NCBI GenBank assembly: GCA_937770485.1
Contig: CALJHX010000040.1
Coordinates: 1 to 60,956 of the forward strand
Direction: 5' to 3'
Source: an uncultured Verrucomicrobiae bacterium
GTDB lineage: Bacteria; Verrucomicrobiota; Verrucomicrobiia; Limisphaerales; UBA1096
Length of the DNA stretch: 60,956 nucleotides
Notes under the pieces: model-generated
Database searches by the model: none
What the model was told of the DNA's origin: nothing
Seen by the model: only the letters and a program-made list of their open reading frames with translations
In this document: in pieces, positions 17,238 to 27,041 of the stretch
Layout of the letters: every line of letters starts with the position of its first letter
Numbering within the stretch: the stretch's first letter is position 1
Position numbers and translations under genes: made by a program

Positions 17238-20200
17238 CCTAATCGAATGGTTCGCCAAGAATGGCGTCGTTGCAAATCTGCTAGCGTTTTTCATTGTCAT
17301 CCTCGGGTTCATGTCGATCGGGACGCTGAAGCAGGAGGTGTTCCCCGAGTTTTCGTCTGACATGATTTTCATCACCGTGCCGTATCCCGGCGCGGCGCCG
17401 GATGAAGTTGAAGAAGGAGTTTGCCAAAAAATTGAGGAGGCGGTGTACGGCCTGACGGATGTCGAAAAGGTCACCTCGACCTCGATTGAAAACGCCGGCA
17501 CGATCGTGGTGGAGTTGACGCCGGGCGCGGACGTCTCTCACGCGCTCGACGAAATCAAGGCGCAGGTCGATGCGATCGACACCTTCCCGGAAGAGTCGGA
17601 AAAGCCGGTGATCCGGGAGATCATCATGCGCAAGCAGGTCATCAACGTGGCTGTGTCCGGCGATGTTTCGGAGGCGGCGCTGCGGCACTACGCCTCGCAG
17701 GTGCGCGACGAGTTGATGGCGTTGCCAGGCATCACGCAGGCCGAGATGACCAACGTGCGCGACCTCGAAATATCGATCGAGATTTCAGAGCAGGCGCTGA
17801 GGCGATATGGCCTGACGTTCGACGAGGTGTCGCTGGCGATTCGCCGCAGCTCCGTTGACCTGCCGGGCGGGTCGATCGAGGTGCAGAACGGCGGCGAAAT
17901 CCTGCTGCGGGCCAAGGGCTTGGCCAAGCGGGCCGTGGATTTTGAACAGATCGTTCTGCGCACGCGCCCGGACGGCACTAGATTGCGGCTTGGCCAAGTG
18001 GCGACAATCCTCGACGGTTTTGAAGAGACGGATCAGGAGTCGTACTTCGATGGCAAGCCGTGTGCCTTGGTGAAAGTGTTCCGAGTAGGCGAGGAAAATG
18101 CCATCGCGATTTCGGAGACGGTTCATCAATACATCGCTAACTCGAGACATCTTTATCCGACGGGGATCGGGTTGACCACGTGGCAGGACGACTCGATTTA
18201 CCTGAAGGGAAGGCGCGACTTGATGATCCGCAACGGCCTTACCGGGTTCTGTCTTGTGTTCATTGTACTGGCGTTGTTCCTGCGTTTCCGGCTGGCGTTT
18301 TGGGTGAGCCTTGGCATCCCGATTTCGTTTCTCGGCACGTTTTGGCTGATGCCAACGCTGGATGTGTCAATCAGCATGATCTCGCTGTTTGCGTTCATAG
18401 TAGTGCTGGGAATCGTGGTGGATGATGCCATCCTCATCGGCGAGAACATCCACGCGCATCACGAGCGCGGGACGCCCGGCCTCAAGGGCGCGATCGCGGG
18501 TGCGGTCGAGATGGCCCGGCCGGTGACCTTCGCCGTAGCAACATCGATCGCGGCCTTCGCGCCGCTGATATTTACGGCCGGCAACACCGGGAAAATCATA
18601 AAATTCATCCCGCTGATCGTGATCCCGACGCTGTTTTTCTCCCTCATCGAATGCCTATTCATCCTGCCCAAGCATTTGAGCAATCTGCGCAAGGTGGACA
18701 ACATTGAGGACGGCCCGGGCTTCGTCGGCGGGTGGCGCCGGTTTCAGCACCGGTTCGTCACTCGGATGGACCAGTTCATCCTGCGAATCTACAAGCCGAC
18801 ACTGCGTTGGTGCCTCGATTGGCGTTACCTGACCATGGCCATCTCTGTGGCGGCGTTCGCCATCACAATGGGCGTCGTGGCAGGTGGGCATATTCGCTTC
18901 ACGTTTTTCCCGCCGGTAGAGGGCGATAATATCGCCGCGACTGTGATCCTGCCGCTGGGCAGCACCACGGAGGAAACCAAGCGCGTCGTGAAGAAGCTCG
19001 AGATCGCTGGCGAAAAGGTTCGCGACCAACTCGACGCGGAGACGCCGGAGGGCTATCCCAGCATCGTGCGACACACGCTCAGTTCGGTGGGCAGCCAGCC
19101 GTTCAAGACCGACCAGGATCGTTCCAGCGGCCGCGCCGTGGCCTCCATCAAGAGTGCGAACACCGGCGAGGTGCACATCGAGGCCTCCCCGTCCGAGGAG
19201 CGGATGTTCGACAGCCACGAGGTCGCGAGGCGCTGGCGGGAGATCGTCGGCGAGATGCCGGAGGTCGAGGAGTTGCAATTCACTGCGGATATTTTTCAGG
19301 CCGGCGACGCGATCAATGTTGTGATCACCGGTGCAGACTTTGGCCAACTGCAGACCGCCGCCGAGTGGCTCAAGCAGCGGCTCGGCGAGTTCGACGGCGT
19401 CATCGACATCGCCGACTCGTTCCGCGAGGGCAAGGAGGAACTTCTGCTAAAAATCACGCCGGAAGCCGAGGCGCTTGGCCTGTCGCAAGCCGACCTCGCG
19501 CGGCAGGTGCGCCAGGCGTTTTATGGCGACGAAGTGCAGCGCATCCAGCGCGGACGCGACGATGTCAAAGTCATGCTCCGTTATCCCCGCGACAAACGCC
19601 GCAGCTTGGCCAACCTCGAGAACATGCGCATCCGAATGCCCGGCGGCATCGAGGTGCCGTTCGCCGAAGTGGCCGACGTGACATACGGGCGTGGCTACGA
19701 ATCGATTCGGCGCATCGACCGTCGGCGCTCGGTCAACGTCACCGCCGACGTCGATCCCGCCACCGGCAACACGCAACTCATCAACCAATCGCTCGAGACC
19801 AAAGTGCTGCCCGCGATGCAGCGCGAATTCCCCGGCATTTACTGGTCGTTCGAGGGCGAAAAAAGCGAGCAGGCCGAGACCCTCGACAGCCTGGGGTACT
19901 TGTACGTTATCGCTTTGATCATCATTTACGCCCTGCTGGCGATTCCGTTCAACTCATACATCCAGCCCCTCATTGTCATGGCGGCAATCCCGTTCGGCCT
20001 CATCGGCGCCGTCTGGGGGCATGTCGTGATGGGCATGGATGTCACGATCCTATCCGGCTTCGGTGTCGTGGCGCTCACCGGCGTTGTCGTCAACGACAGC
20101 CTCGTGATGGTCGATTACGTCAACCGCAAACGCAGCACCGGCCTGAGCGATATGGAGTCGGCACGCCAAGCCGGGTTCTCCCGCTTCCGGCCGATCCTGC

Positions 20201-20403
20201 TGACATCGCTTACCACCTTCGCCGGTCTCACGCCGCTGTTGCTCGAGAAAAGTCTACAGGCCAAGTTCCTCGTACCGATGGCCGTCTCGCTTGGCTTCGG
20301 AGTCATCTTCGCCACCGTCATCACACTCATCCTCGTCCCCGCTATGTACCTCATCCTCGAAGACATCCGCACCTTCTTCTACGGCCCAGAGGACAAACTG
20401 TAA
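17230..20403 (+). CDS. RND family efflux pump (AcrB-like permease)
   Basis: The 1057-residue inner-membrane proton-drug antiporter of the operon. It has the RND layout: TM1 near residues 10-30, a large periplasmic loop, TM2-6, a second loop, TM7-12. TM4 contains GIVVDDAILIGENI with the proton-relay aspartates, and the matching helix near the C-terminus has GVVVNDSLVMVDYVN. The length and VFPEFSSDMIFITVPYPGA start resemble pumps of the heavy-metal/multidrug type seen in marine bacteria; the substrate is unknown. Two palindrome copies (17919, 17989) lie 70 bases apart in the first periplasmic loop. The stop codon is part of an 18-bp palindrome. Confidence 0.93.
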   Translation: MNNLIEWFAKNGVVANLLAFFIVILGFMSIGTLKQEVFPEFSSDMIFITVPYPGAAPDEVEEGVCQKIEEAVYGLTDVEKVTSTSIENAGTIVVELTPGADVSHALDEIKAQVDAIDTFPEESEKPVIREIIMRKQVINVAVSGDVSEAALRHYASQVRDELMALPGITQAEMTNVRDLEISIEISEQALRRYGLTFDEVSLAIRRSSVDLPGGSIEVQNGGEILLRAKGLAKRAVDFEQIVLRTRPDGTRLRLGQVATILDGFEETDQESYFDGKPCALVKVFRVGEENAIAISETVHQYIANSRHLYPTGIGLTTWQDDSIYLKGRRDLMIRNGLTGFCLVFIVLALFLRFRLAFWVSLGIPISFLGTFWLMPTLDVSISMISLFAFIVVLGIVVDDAILIGENIHAHHERGTPGLKGAIAGAVEMARPVTFAVATSIAAFAPLIFTAGNTGKIIKFIPLIVIPTLFFSLIECLFILPKHLSNLRKVDNIEDGPGFVGGWRRFQHRFVTRMDQFILRIYKPTLRWCLDWRYLTMAISVAAFAITMGVVAGGHIRFTFFPPVEGDNIAATVILPLGSTTEETKRVVKKLEIAGEKVRDQLDAETPEGYPSIVRHTLSSVGSQPFKTDQDRSSGRAVASIKSANTGEVHIEASPSEERMFDSHEVARRWREIVGEMPEVEELQFTADIFQAGDAINVVITGADFGQLQTAAEWLKQRLGEFDGVIDIADSFREGKEELLLKITPEAEALGLSQADLARQVRQAFYGDEVQRIQRGRDDVKVMLRYPRDKRRSLANLENMRIRMPGGIEVPFAEVADVTYGRGYESIRRIDRRRSVNVTADVDPATGNTQLINQSLETKVLPAMQREFPGIYWSFEGEKSEQAETLDSLGYLYVIALIIIYALLAIPFNSYIQPLIVMAAIPFGLIGAVWGHVVMGMDVTILSGFGVVALTGVVVNDSLVMVDYVNRKRSTGLSDMESARQAGFSRFRPILLTSLTTFAGLTPLLLEKSLQAKFLVPMAVSLGFGVIFATVITLILVPAMYLILEDIRTFFYGPEDKL

Positions 20404-20419
20404 GCCAAGCGCTTGGCTT
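20402..20419. repeat. 18-bp GC-centred palindrome at the pump gene end
   Basis: AAGCCAAGC-GCTTGGCTT is a perfect 18-bp palindrome that begins in the RND stop codon. It is built from the same half-site (CCAAG/CTTGG) as the dispersed CTTGGCCAAG element, but in the opposite order with GC at the centre. It could act as a transcription attenuator between pump and sulfatase genes, although no U-run follows. Confidence 0.65.
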
Positions 20420-20447
20420 GGGGCAGCGGGGCGACTATTCTGCCCGC

Positions 20448-21908
20448 GTGAAACGCCTGTTTTTTTCTCTGACGATTCTCTGCGCACTTGGCCTGCAATC
20501 CATCTTCGCAGCCAAGCCGAATATTTTGTTCATCATGGTCGATGATCTTGGCAAGGATTGGATTTCCTGCTATGGCGCGAACGAAATCAACACACCGAAC
20601 ATCGATCGCCTGGCCAAGGGCGGCATCAAGTTTCACAACGCCTGGTCGATGCCGCAGTGCACCCCAACCCGCGCCGCCCTGCTCACCGGACAGTACCCCT
20701 GGCGCACCGGCTGGGTGAACCATTGGGACGTCCCCCGCTGGGGTGTTGGCTACTTTGACTGGGCAAACTACACCACCTTCGCCAACGTGATGAAAACCGC
20801 CGACTACTCCACCGCGATCGCCGGCAAGTGGCAGATCAACGACTTTCGGCTCGAGCCGGAGGCGCTTCGCAAACACGGGTTCGACGACTGGGCCGTCTGG
20901 ACCGGCTACGAGACCGGCAATCCGCCGAGCAACGAGCGCTACTGGGACGCCTACATCCACACGCGCGCCGGGAGCAAAACCTACAAGGACAAATTCGGGC
21001 CGGATATTTACTGCGATTTCCTCATCGACTACATGAAGCAACATCGAGACGAGCCAATGATGCTCTACTTCCCCATGGCACTCACGCACGGCCCGCTTGT
21101 GCCGACTCCCGACGAACCGAAGATCACCACAGGCAAGGACAAGCTCAAGGCCATGGTGCGCTACACCGACAAACTCGTCGGGCGGTTGGTTCACACACTC
21201 AACGACTTGAAAATTCGCGATCGCACCCTCGTGATTTTCACCACCGACAACGGAACCAGCGGCGGAATGCGCGGCACGGTAAACGGCAAGCGTCCAAGCG
21301 GTGGCAAGGCCTCGAAGTACGAGGGCGGCGTCTGTATGCCGTTCATCGTCAACTGCCCCGGCCTTGTCCCCGGCGACCGCGAGACCGACGCGCTGACCGA
21401 CTTCTCCGACCTGCTGCCGACCTTCGCGGAGCTTGGTCAAGCGAAGCTGCCGGAAGGCGTGATGCTCGACGGGCGTTCGTTTGCGCCGCTACTGCTTGGT
21501 CAGGCGAACGACTCGCCACGCGACTGGATCATGGCGCTTGGCCACGGTGCCGGGAGACTCGACAAAAACGGCGTGCGCGGCACCAACGATTTTGCCGACC
21601 GCGTCCTTCGAGACAAACGCTACAAGGTCTGGCTGAAGCACGAGCCAAAAATCACCGCGCTGTACGACCTCAAAACCGATCCGCTCGAGCAAAATAATTT
21701 GCTCAACAGCGTAAAGCCGAAGCACCTGGCCGCGCTGAAAAAATTCCGAGCCATCATTGGCAGCCAACCGAAGATTGATGGCCGCCCGCTCTATCGCCCT
21801 CGCAAGGCTAACTCGTGGGACAAACAGTTACAGGCCAAGGTGGAGAAACCGGCGGCCAACAAGCCCAAGCGCGAACGTCGACGCAAACGCAAGGCCACCC
21901 AGCAATAA
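20448..21908 (+). CDS. secreted sulfatase (S1 family)
   Basis: A formylglycine-dependent sulfatase of about 486 residues from the GTG at 20448, with a signal peptide (LFFSLTILCALGLQSIFA then Ala). The metal-binding start (NILFIMVDDLGKDW) is followed by the sulfatase signature QCTPTRAALLTGQ, whose Cys at about residue 71 would be converted to formylglycine. A FTTDNGTSGG metal motif lies near residue 265. The C-terminal tail is rich in Lys and Arg, which is unusual. It probably removes sulfate from polysaccharides; the substrate is not known. It lies between the pump and radC on the same strand. Confidence 0.9.
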   Translation: MKRLFFSLTILCALGLQSIFAAKPNILFIMVDDLGKDWISCYGANEINTPNIDRLAKGGIKFHNAWSMPQCTPTRAALLTGQYPWRTGWVNHWDVPRWGVGYFDWANYTTFANVMKTADYSTAIAGKWQINDFRLEPEALRKHGFDDWAVWTGYETGNPPSNERYWDAYIHTRAGSKTYKDKFGPDIYCDFLIDYMKQHRDEPMMLYFPMALTHGPLVPTPDEPKITTGKDKLKAMVRYTDKLVGRLVHTLNDLKIRDRTLVIFTTDNGTSGGMRGTVNGKRPSGGKASKYEGGVCMPFIVNCPGLVPGDRETDALTDFSDLLPTFAELGQAKLPEGVMLDGRSFAPLLLGQANDSPRDWIMALGHGAGRLDKNGVRGTNDFADRVLRDKRYKVWLKHEPKITALYDLKTDPLEQNNLLNSVKPKHLAALKKFRAIIGSQPKIDGRPLYRPRKANSWDKQLQAKVEKPAANKPKRERRRKRKATQQ

Positions 21909-21913
21909 ACCGC

Positions 21914-22621
21914 ATGCCCGAGGCGACGCGAATCAAGGATCTGCCCGACAGCGAAAAGCCACGCGAACGTCTCCTGGCCAAGGGCGCGGAGGCACTTAGG
22001 GACAGTGAATTAATCGCAATTTTGCTTCGTACCGGCACGCAGGGTTTGTCTGCGATCGATGTCGCCCAGTCGCTGCTCAACAAGTTCGGCTCGCTTGACG
22101 CCCTGGCCAAGGCGCCCATCGAGGAACTGTGCGTCAAAGGCGTCGGCCGCGACAAGGCGGTCACGATGAAAAGCGCTTTTAGCCTGGCCAAGCGTATGGC
22201 CGATGAACTGCGCCACGAGTCCCCGGTGCTCGACACTCCGGAGAAGTTGGCCAGCCTCCTGCGCGAAGACAACCGGCTGCTCGAGGTCGAGCATTTTCAT
22301 GTTGTGCTCGTGAACACCAAGCGACGGCTCATTCGCGTCGAGACGCTCGCCCAAGGCACACTCGACTCGCTGGTGACGCATCCGCGCGATGTCTTTCGAC
22401 CAGCCATCACCGCCAACGCCTCGGCGCTGTTCCTCGCGCACAACCACCCGAGCGGTGATCCCACCCCGTCCGAGGAAGACATCAAGTTTACGCGCGACAT
22501 CATCCGCGCCGGCAAGTTGTTGAAAATCGATGTACTAGACCACATCATCCTCGGCCGCCGCACGGCGGAGCGCGGTAAGGATTTCGCCTCTCTGCGCGAG
22601 CTTGGTTACTTTTACGCATGA
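21914..22621 (+). CDS. radC: RadC/JAB domain protein
   Basis: A 235-residue protein of the RadC family. An N-terminal helix-hairpin-helix part (residues about 10-95) is followed by a JAMM/MPN+ metalloprotease-like domain with HNHPSGDPTPSEED near residues 175-190. The role of RadC is unclear; earlier links to DNA repair have not held up. The ATG at 21914 is 5 bases after the sulfatase stop, and the TGA overlaps the lpxA ATG (ATGA), so the genes are co-translated. Confidence 0.9.
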   Translation: MPEATRIKDLPDSEKPRERLLAKGAEALRDSELIAILLRTGTQGLSAIDVAQSLLNKFGSLDALAKAPIEELCVKGVGRDKAVTMKSAFSLAKRMADELRHESPVLDTPEKLASLLREDNRLLEVEHFHVVLVNTKRRLIRVETLAQGTLDSLVTHPRDVFRPAITANASALFLAHNHPSGDPTPSEEDIKFTRDIIRAGKLLKIDVLDHIILGRRTAERGKDFASLRELGYFYA

Positions 22622-23391
22622 TCCACTCCACTGCCATTATTCACCCCGGCGCACAGTTGCACGAGAGCGTGCGAGTCGGCCCGTACTCGGTTATCGACGA
22701 ACACGTCACGGTCGGCGCGGGATGCGAGCTTGCCCCTCATGTGCACCTCACCGGCCACACCACGATCGGCGCGGAGAACCGCTTCCACACCGGCTGCGTG
22801 ATTGGCGACGCGCCGCAGGATTTGAAGTACGACGGCGAAACGACCTGGCTCATCATCGGCGACCGAAACCGCTTCCGCGAACACGTCACCGTTCACCGCT
22901 CCAACACGCCCGGCGAAGACACGAAGATCGGCACGGAGAATTTTTTTATGGCCAACAGCCATGTCGGCCATAACTCCATCATCGGCAACAAAGTCATCCT
23001 GGCCAATGGCGTGTTGATCGCCGGCCACGTAATGATCGGCGATGGTGCCTTCATCGCCGGCAACGCCGTGGTACACCAATTTTGCCGCGTCGGCACGATG
23101 GCCATGATGCAGGGCTGCGCCGGGGTGAGCCTCGACCTGCCGCCGTTCACCATCGTACGCGGCATCAACGGCATGTGCGGCCTGAACAGCATCGGCCTGA
23201 AACGTGCCGGCTTCTCCAGCGAGGAAAGGCTTCAACTCAAGAAAGCCTACCACGCCATTTTCCTTTCCGACGAACTGCTAAAAGATGCGCTAGAAAAAGC
23301 CCGCAGCGAGTTCACCGGTGTGCTGGCGGAGCAGCTGATCGACTTCGTCGCCACCAGCCAGCGCGGCACCTGCTCCCACACCAGGCGGTAG
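22618..23391 (+). CDS. lpxA: acyl-ACP--UDP-N-acetylglucosamine O-acyltransferase LpxA
   Basis: LpxA performs the first step of lipid A synthesis, moving a 3-hydroxyacyl chain from ACP to UDP-GlcNAc. It has 257 residues. The N-terminal two thirds are hexapeptide repeats forming a left-handed beta-helix (IHPGAQLHESVRVGPYSVID onward). The catalytic His is in SHVGHNSIIGN near residue 125. The C-terminal helical domain begins near residue 190 (GINGMCGLNSIGLKRAGF). The gene shows that this organism makes lipid A. It is not next to other lpx genes but overlaps radC by 4 bases. Confidence 0.95.
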   Translation: MIHSTAIIHPGAQLHESVRVGPYSVIDEHVTVGAGCELAPHVHLTGHTTIGAENRFHTGCVIGDAPQDLKYDGETTWLIIGDRNRFREHVTVHRSNTPGEDTKIGTENFFMANSHVGHNSIIGNKVILANGVLIAGHVMIGDGAFIAGNAVVHQFCRVGTMAMMQGCAGVSLDLPPFTIVRGINGMCGLNSIGLKRAGFSSEERLQLKKAYHAIFLSDELLKDALEKARSEFTGVLAEQLIDFVATSQRGTCSHTRR

Positions 23392-23395
23392 GCTC

Positions 23396-23415
23396 TTAGC
23401 CAAGCGCTTGGCTAA
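23396..23415. repeat. 20-bp GC-centred palindrome between convergent genes
   Basis: A perfect palindrome with arms TTAGCCAAGC and GCTTGGCTAA. It sits between the convergent lpxA and M42 peptidase genes and includes the M42 stop codon. Like the copy at 20402 it joins CCAAG and CTTGG around CG. The position suggests a bidirectional terminator or transcript-end hairpin. Confidence 0.7.
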
Positions 23416-24485
23416 ATCTTCACCTTGAACTGTTCGCCTTTTTTCAACGACTTGGCGAAGCCGGCCATGAGCTGCGGGATCAGCTCGAGATCCTTCAGAC
23501 TGACCACCTCGACCGGTGAGTGCATATAGCGGTTTGGTAGGCTAATGAGGCCGCTCGGGATGCCACCGCGTGTCCAGAAAACAGCATCGGTGTCGGTGCC
23601 GCTGGTGGAGGAGATCGCCTCGTGCTGCAGGTTGATCTTCAGCCGCTTGGCCACTTGCTCGACGCGCTCGATGACTTCGGGATGGTTGCAGTTGCCGTGG
23701 GTGACAGTCGGCCCCTGGCCCACCTTGATGTCGCCGTGCTGCCGCTTGTCCACTGTCGGGTAGTCGGTCGCGTGAGTGACGTCCATCACCAACGCGACAT
23801 CGGGGTGCAGCGAGTACGCAATTTGCCGCGCGCCGAAGAGGCCGACTTCCTCCATCGTGTTGGCGACGACGCACACCTCCGCGTTGAGCTTGACTCTGCC
23901 GGTCTTGAGCAGGCGCAGCGTCTCAGCCACAGCCCAAGTGCCTACGCGGTTGTCGAACGCCCGCGCCACGACGAGGTCGTCGCGCAGAAACTCGAACTGG
24001 TCGTTGAGCGTGATCGGGTCGCCGACGCGGACAAGTTTCTCGGCGGCCTTGCGCGAGTCCACGCCGATGTCGATGAACAACTCGTGAATCTTCGGCACCT
24101 TGGGCGCGCCGGTGTCGGTGCGCATGAGGTGCGGCGCGACGCTGCCGACGACCCCCTTCACCGGGCCTTTGCGGGAGTGGATGATGACGCGCTGAGCCCG
24201 GGTGATCGCCGGGTTGGTGCCGCCAAGCCGCCGCACGTACACGTAGCCGTCGTCATCGATGAAGTTGACCGTCATGCCGATCTCGTCGGCGTGGCCTGCG
24301 AGCATCAACCTCGGACCGCCACCCTTGTTGAGCACGGCGACACAGTTGCCGTAGGCGTCGGAATAGGTCTCGTCAGCGTACTGGCTAACGTAGTCCATCC
24401 AGACGCGCAAGCCGCGTGATTCATGGCCGGAAGGGCTTGGGGTGTTGACGAGAGTCTCGAGAAACTGGAGCGATCGCTTGTTCAT
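23412..24485 (-). CDS. M42 family metallopeptidase
   Basis: A 357-residue cytoplasmic aminopeptidase-like enzyme of family M42 (FrvX/glucanase M type), which usually forms a large tetrahedral complex. Zinc-binding and catalytic motifs in order: LAGHADEIGM near residue 65, FDNRVG near residue 170, NTMEEVGLFGAR near residue 205, and VMDVTHATDYP near residue 230. STSGTDTDA near the end is also typical. Convergent with lpxA. Confidence 0.9.
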   Translation of the reverse strand: MNKRSLQFLETLVNTPSPSGHESRGLRVWMDYVSQYADETYSDAYGNCVAVLNKGGGPRLMLAGHADEIGMTVNFIDDDGYVYVRRLGGTNPAITRAQRVIIHSRKGPVKGVVGSVAPHLMRTDTGAPKVPKIHELFIDIGVDSRKAAEKLVRVGDPITLNDQFEFLRDDLVVARAFDNRVGTWAVAETLRLLKTGRVKLNAEVCVVANTMEEVGLFGARQIAYSLHPDVALVMDVTHATDYPTVDKRQHGDIKVGQGPTVTHGNCNHPEVIERVEQVAKRLKINLQHEAISSTSGTDTDAVFWTRGGIPSGLISLPNRYMHSPVEVVSLKDLELIPQLMAGFAKSLKKGEQFKVKI

Positions 24486-25028
24486 GCACGGCGATTAGGG
24501 GTATTGGACGGGGCTATTTCAAGCGCATTGTCGGCTTACTTTTGGCAGGCCCCTTACTTTCAATCACCCCTCCATCTGTTCGCATCACTAACCTTAACAG
24601 GAAAATTCAGGAACGGCTCCGCGCTGATTTACGCTGCTTCAGGCCGCTACTCAAAGCGGCCAAGGAACTCGACGCCTGTCGTGGGGCCACGCTGGCGCTG
24701 GACCTGAACAGGACCGCCTCGAAGCCAGACGTAGGGCGGCTGAGCCCAACCATTTTTCAAGCCGCAAATCCCAAGACAAAAAAGCCAAGCCGGACAAATG
24801 GTCTGCCAAGCCCGGCGAGGCACGCAGGAAACCTGTCTTGAAGAAGTTCAGCCAGGCGGCCGATGACCGAACTGTTCTGCGGATTCCCAAAAGGTGGACA
24901 TTAAAAAAGTACTTCGACGTAGCAAATTCACCACGCCCAAGCCGGCCGGATGGGGGCGTCTTCTAAACTGAGGCGGCAATCGGTAGCGATTGACTTCGCG
25001 GCAGCGGGAATTAGCTTTGCCACAGTCC
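24486..25028. other. 543-base stretch without a confident gene
   Basis: No start-to-stop gene is credible here. On the plus strand a frame stays open from 24628 to 24966. Its last third is very basic, with KWSAKPGEARRKPVLKKF followed by a TVLRIPKRWTLKKYF segment. It has no usual start codon. A different frame upstream (24540-24720) also reads like protein. This may be a decayed gene with a frameshift near 24710; no family was recognised. No terminator or promoter stands out. Confidence 0.4.
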
Positions 25029-25753
25029 ATGAAACATCGCCGCGCCTTCACGCTGATCGAGTTGCTGGTGGTCATTGCCATCATCGCCATTCTGGCCGCC
25101 CTGCTGTTGCCGGCGCTGGCAAGGCTAAGGGGCAGGAAATCTACTGCCTCAACAACATCAAGCAATTGACGCTCGCCGCCAAAATGTACAGTGGCGACAA
25201 TGGCGATCGCTTCGCCTGGACCTTCACGCTTGTGGGCAGCCAGCAAAACCGAACGTCTTGGTTCAACTATCTGCTACCGTATCAGGAAACAAAAAAAACA
25301 CTTCGCTGCCCCAGCAAGCCTTTCAAGACCAAGGAGACGATTTACAACTTTGGCCGAACCACGAACAACTACGCCGCCAACTTCCGGCTCGGCGGCTGCA
25401 ACTGGCCCGGCGTCTGGGAATACGCCCCACTCAAGGAGAGCGCAGTGCGCAGCCCCTCCACGCTCGTTTACAAGACCGACGGCGGCAGCCGGCCTGTCAA
25501 CACCACCAACCCAAGAAAATGTGTCACGCCACAGTCGCCGGAGAAAGCCGGCTGCTGGATCGTCCACGACCCCGGCAACAGCGCGCCCTGCGGCGGCTGC
25601 GTCACCTCCGGCGATCCGAACTGGGGCGGGCCGCACCTGCGCCACAGCGGCCGCAGCAACGTCAGCTTCACCGATGGCCACGCCGAGGGGATGCCATCGT
25701 TCAAGTGGTACTGGTCCGGCACGCCGTGGCTCGACCCCAATCGCGGTGGATAG
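25029..25753 (+). pseudogene. prepilin-like H-X9-DG protein gene, frameshifted
   Basis: The first 30 codons from ATG 25029 encode a basic leader and [17 protein letters not shown], a clear prepilin signal. At about 25119-25121 the frame breaks. The rest of the protein ([20 protein letters not shown], and the H-X9-DG motif in HSGRSNVSFTDGHAEG) continues in another frame to 25753. Restoring one C, changing GGCAAGG to GGCCAAGG, repairs the reading frame, so the break lies in what would be a TGGCCAAGG palindrome core. The repaired protein would be about 241 residues, with many Cys and Gly-Gly. It may be a recent pseudogene or a one-base sequence error. Confidence 0.8.
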
Positions 25754-25813
25754 CAAGCCGGAAGGAGCGAGTTTGCGCTTGAGCGTAGGCTGGCCCGGGG
25801 CGAACCTTGCCGC

Positions 25814-26588
25814 TTGAGCGAGACACGGGAGACGCCGCAAACCATCCTCCAGCGCAAGGGCCGCGAGCCGATCGCGGCACTGACCGCATACGACTTCCCC
25901 ATGGCTAAACTGCTGGACGACGCCGGGGTGCCGCTGCTGCTCGTCGGCGACTCGCTTGGCATGGTCGTGCTCGGCTATCCGGACACCACACTCGTCACGC
26001 TCGACGAGATGGCGCACCACGTCCGCGCCGTGGCCCGGGCCAAGCCAAGCGGCCTCATCGCCGCGGACCTGCCGTTTAAGACTTACGAAACTCCGTCACA
26101 AGCCGTCGAGTCTGCCAAGCGGCTCATCGACGCCGGCGCCGAGGCGGTCAAGGCCGAGGGCGCCCAAGCGATCCTGCCGCAGCTCGAGGCGATCCACGCC
26201 GTCGGTATTCCGTTCCTCGGGCACTTGGGTATGCTGCCGCAACACGTGCTCGAGGAGGGCGGCTACCGCATCAAGGGCCGCGATGAGGCGGAGCGGGGGG
26301 CGCTGCTCGCCGACGCCCGGGCGCTTGGCCAAGCGGGCGCGTTCGGTATCGTGCTCGAGCTCGTCACGCCAAGCGTCGCGGCGGAAATCACGGCTGCAAT
26401 CGATATTCCTACCATCGGCATCGGCTCGGGCAGCGACTGCGACGGGCAAATTTTAGTGACAACCGACCTGCTCGGCACCTCGCCCGATTTCATCCCCAAA
26501 CATGTTCGGCCGGATGAGTTGCTCCGAGAGCGGATGCTTGGCATAATTCGCGGCTGGAGGGAAACGCTGCCCAAGCCAAGCGCAACTC

Positions 26589-26596
<8 letters not shown>
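25814..26596 (+). CDS. panB: 3-methyl-2-oxobutanoate hydroxymethyltransferase PanB
   Basis: PanB adds a hydroxymethyl group from methylene-tetrahydrofolate to alpha-ketoisovalerate, the first step to pantoate and coenzyme A. The 260-residue protein begins at a TTG. Typical motifs are [42 protein letters not shown] and [15 protein letters not shown]. No panC or panD is beside it. Its end overlaps moaC by 8 bases. A palindrome copy at 26334 is read as LGQA. Confidence 0.94.

Positions 26597-27037
<441 letters not shown>

Positions 27038-27041
<4 letters not shown>

Noticed and set aside
19365..20447. A 361-codon 5' extension of the sulfatase frame
   Set aside because: It overlaps the well-supported RND pump in another frame; the signal peptide begins at the GTG at 20448.
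20379..21440. Minus-strand open frame of 353 codons
   Set aside because: It is antisense to the sulfatase and shows no protein features.
24542..24841. A 99-codon plus-strand gene
   Set aside because: Only part of the frame reads like protein, there is no ribosome site, and a different frame is better downstream; kept only as a possible decayed gene.
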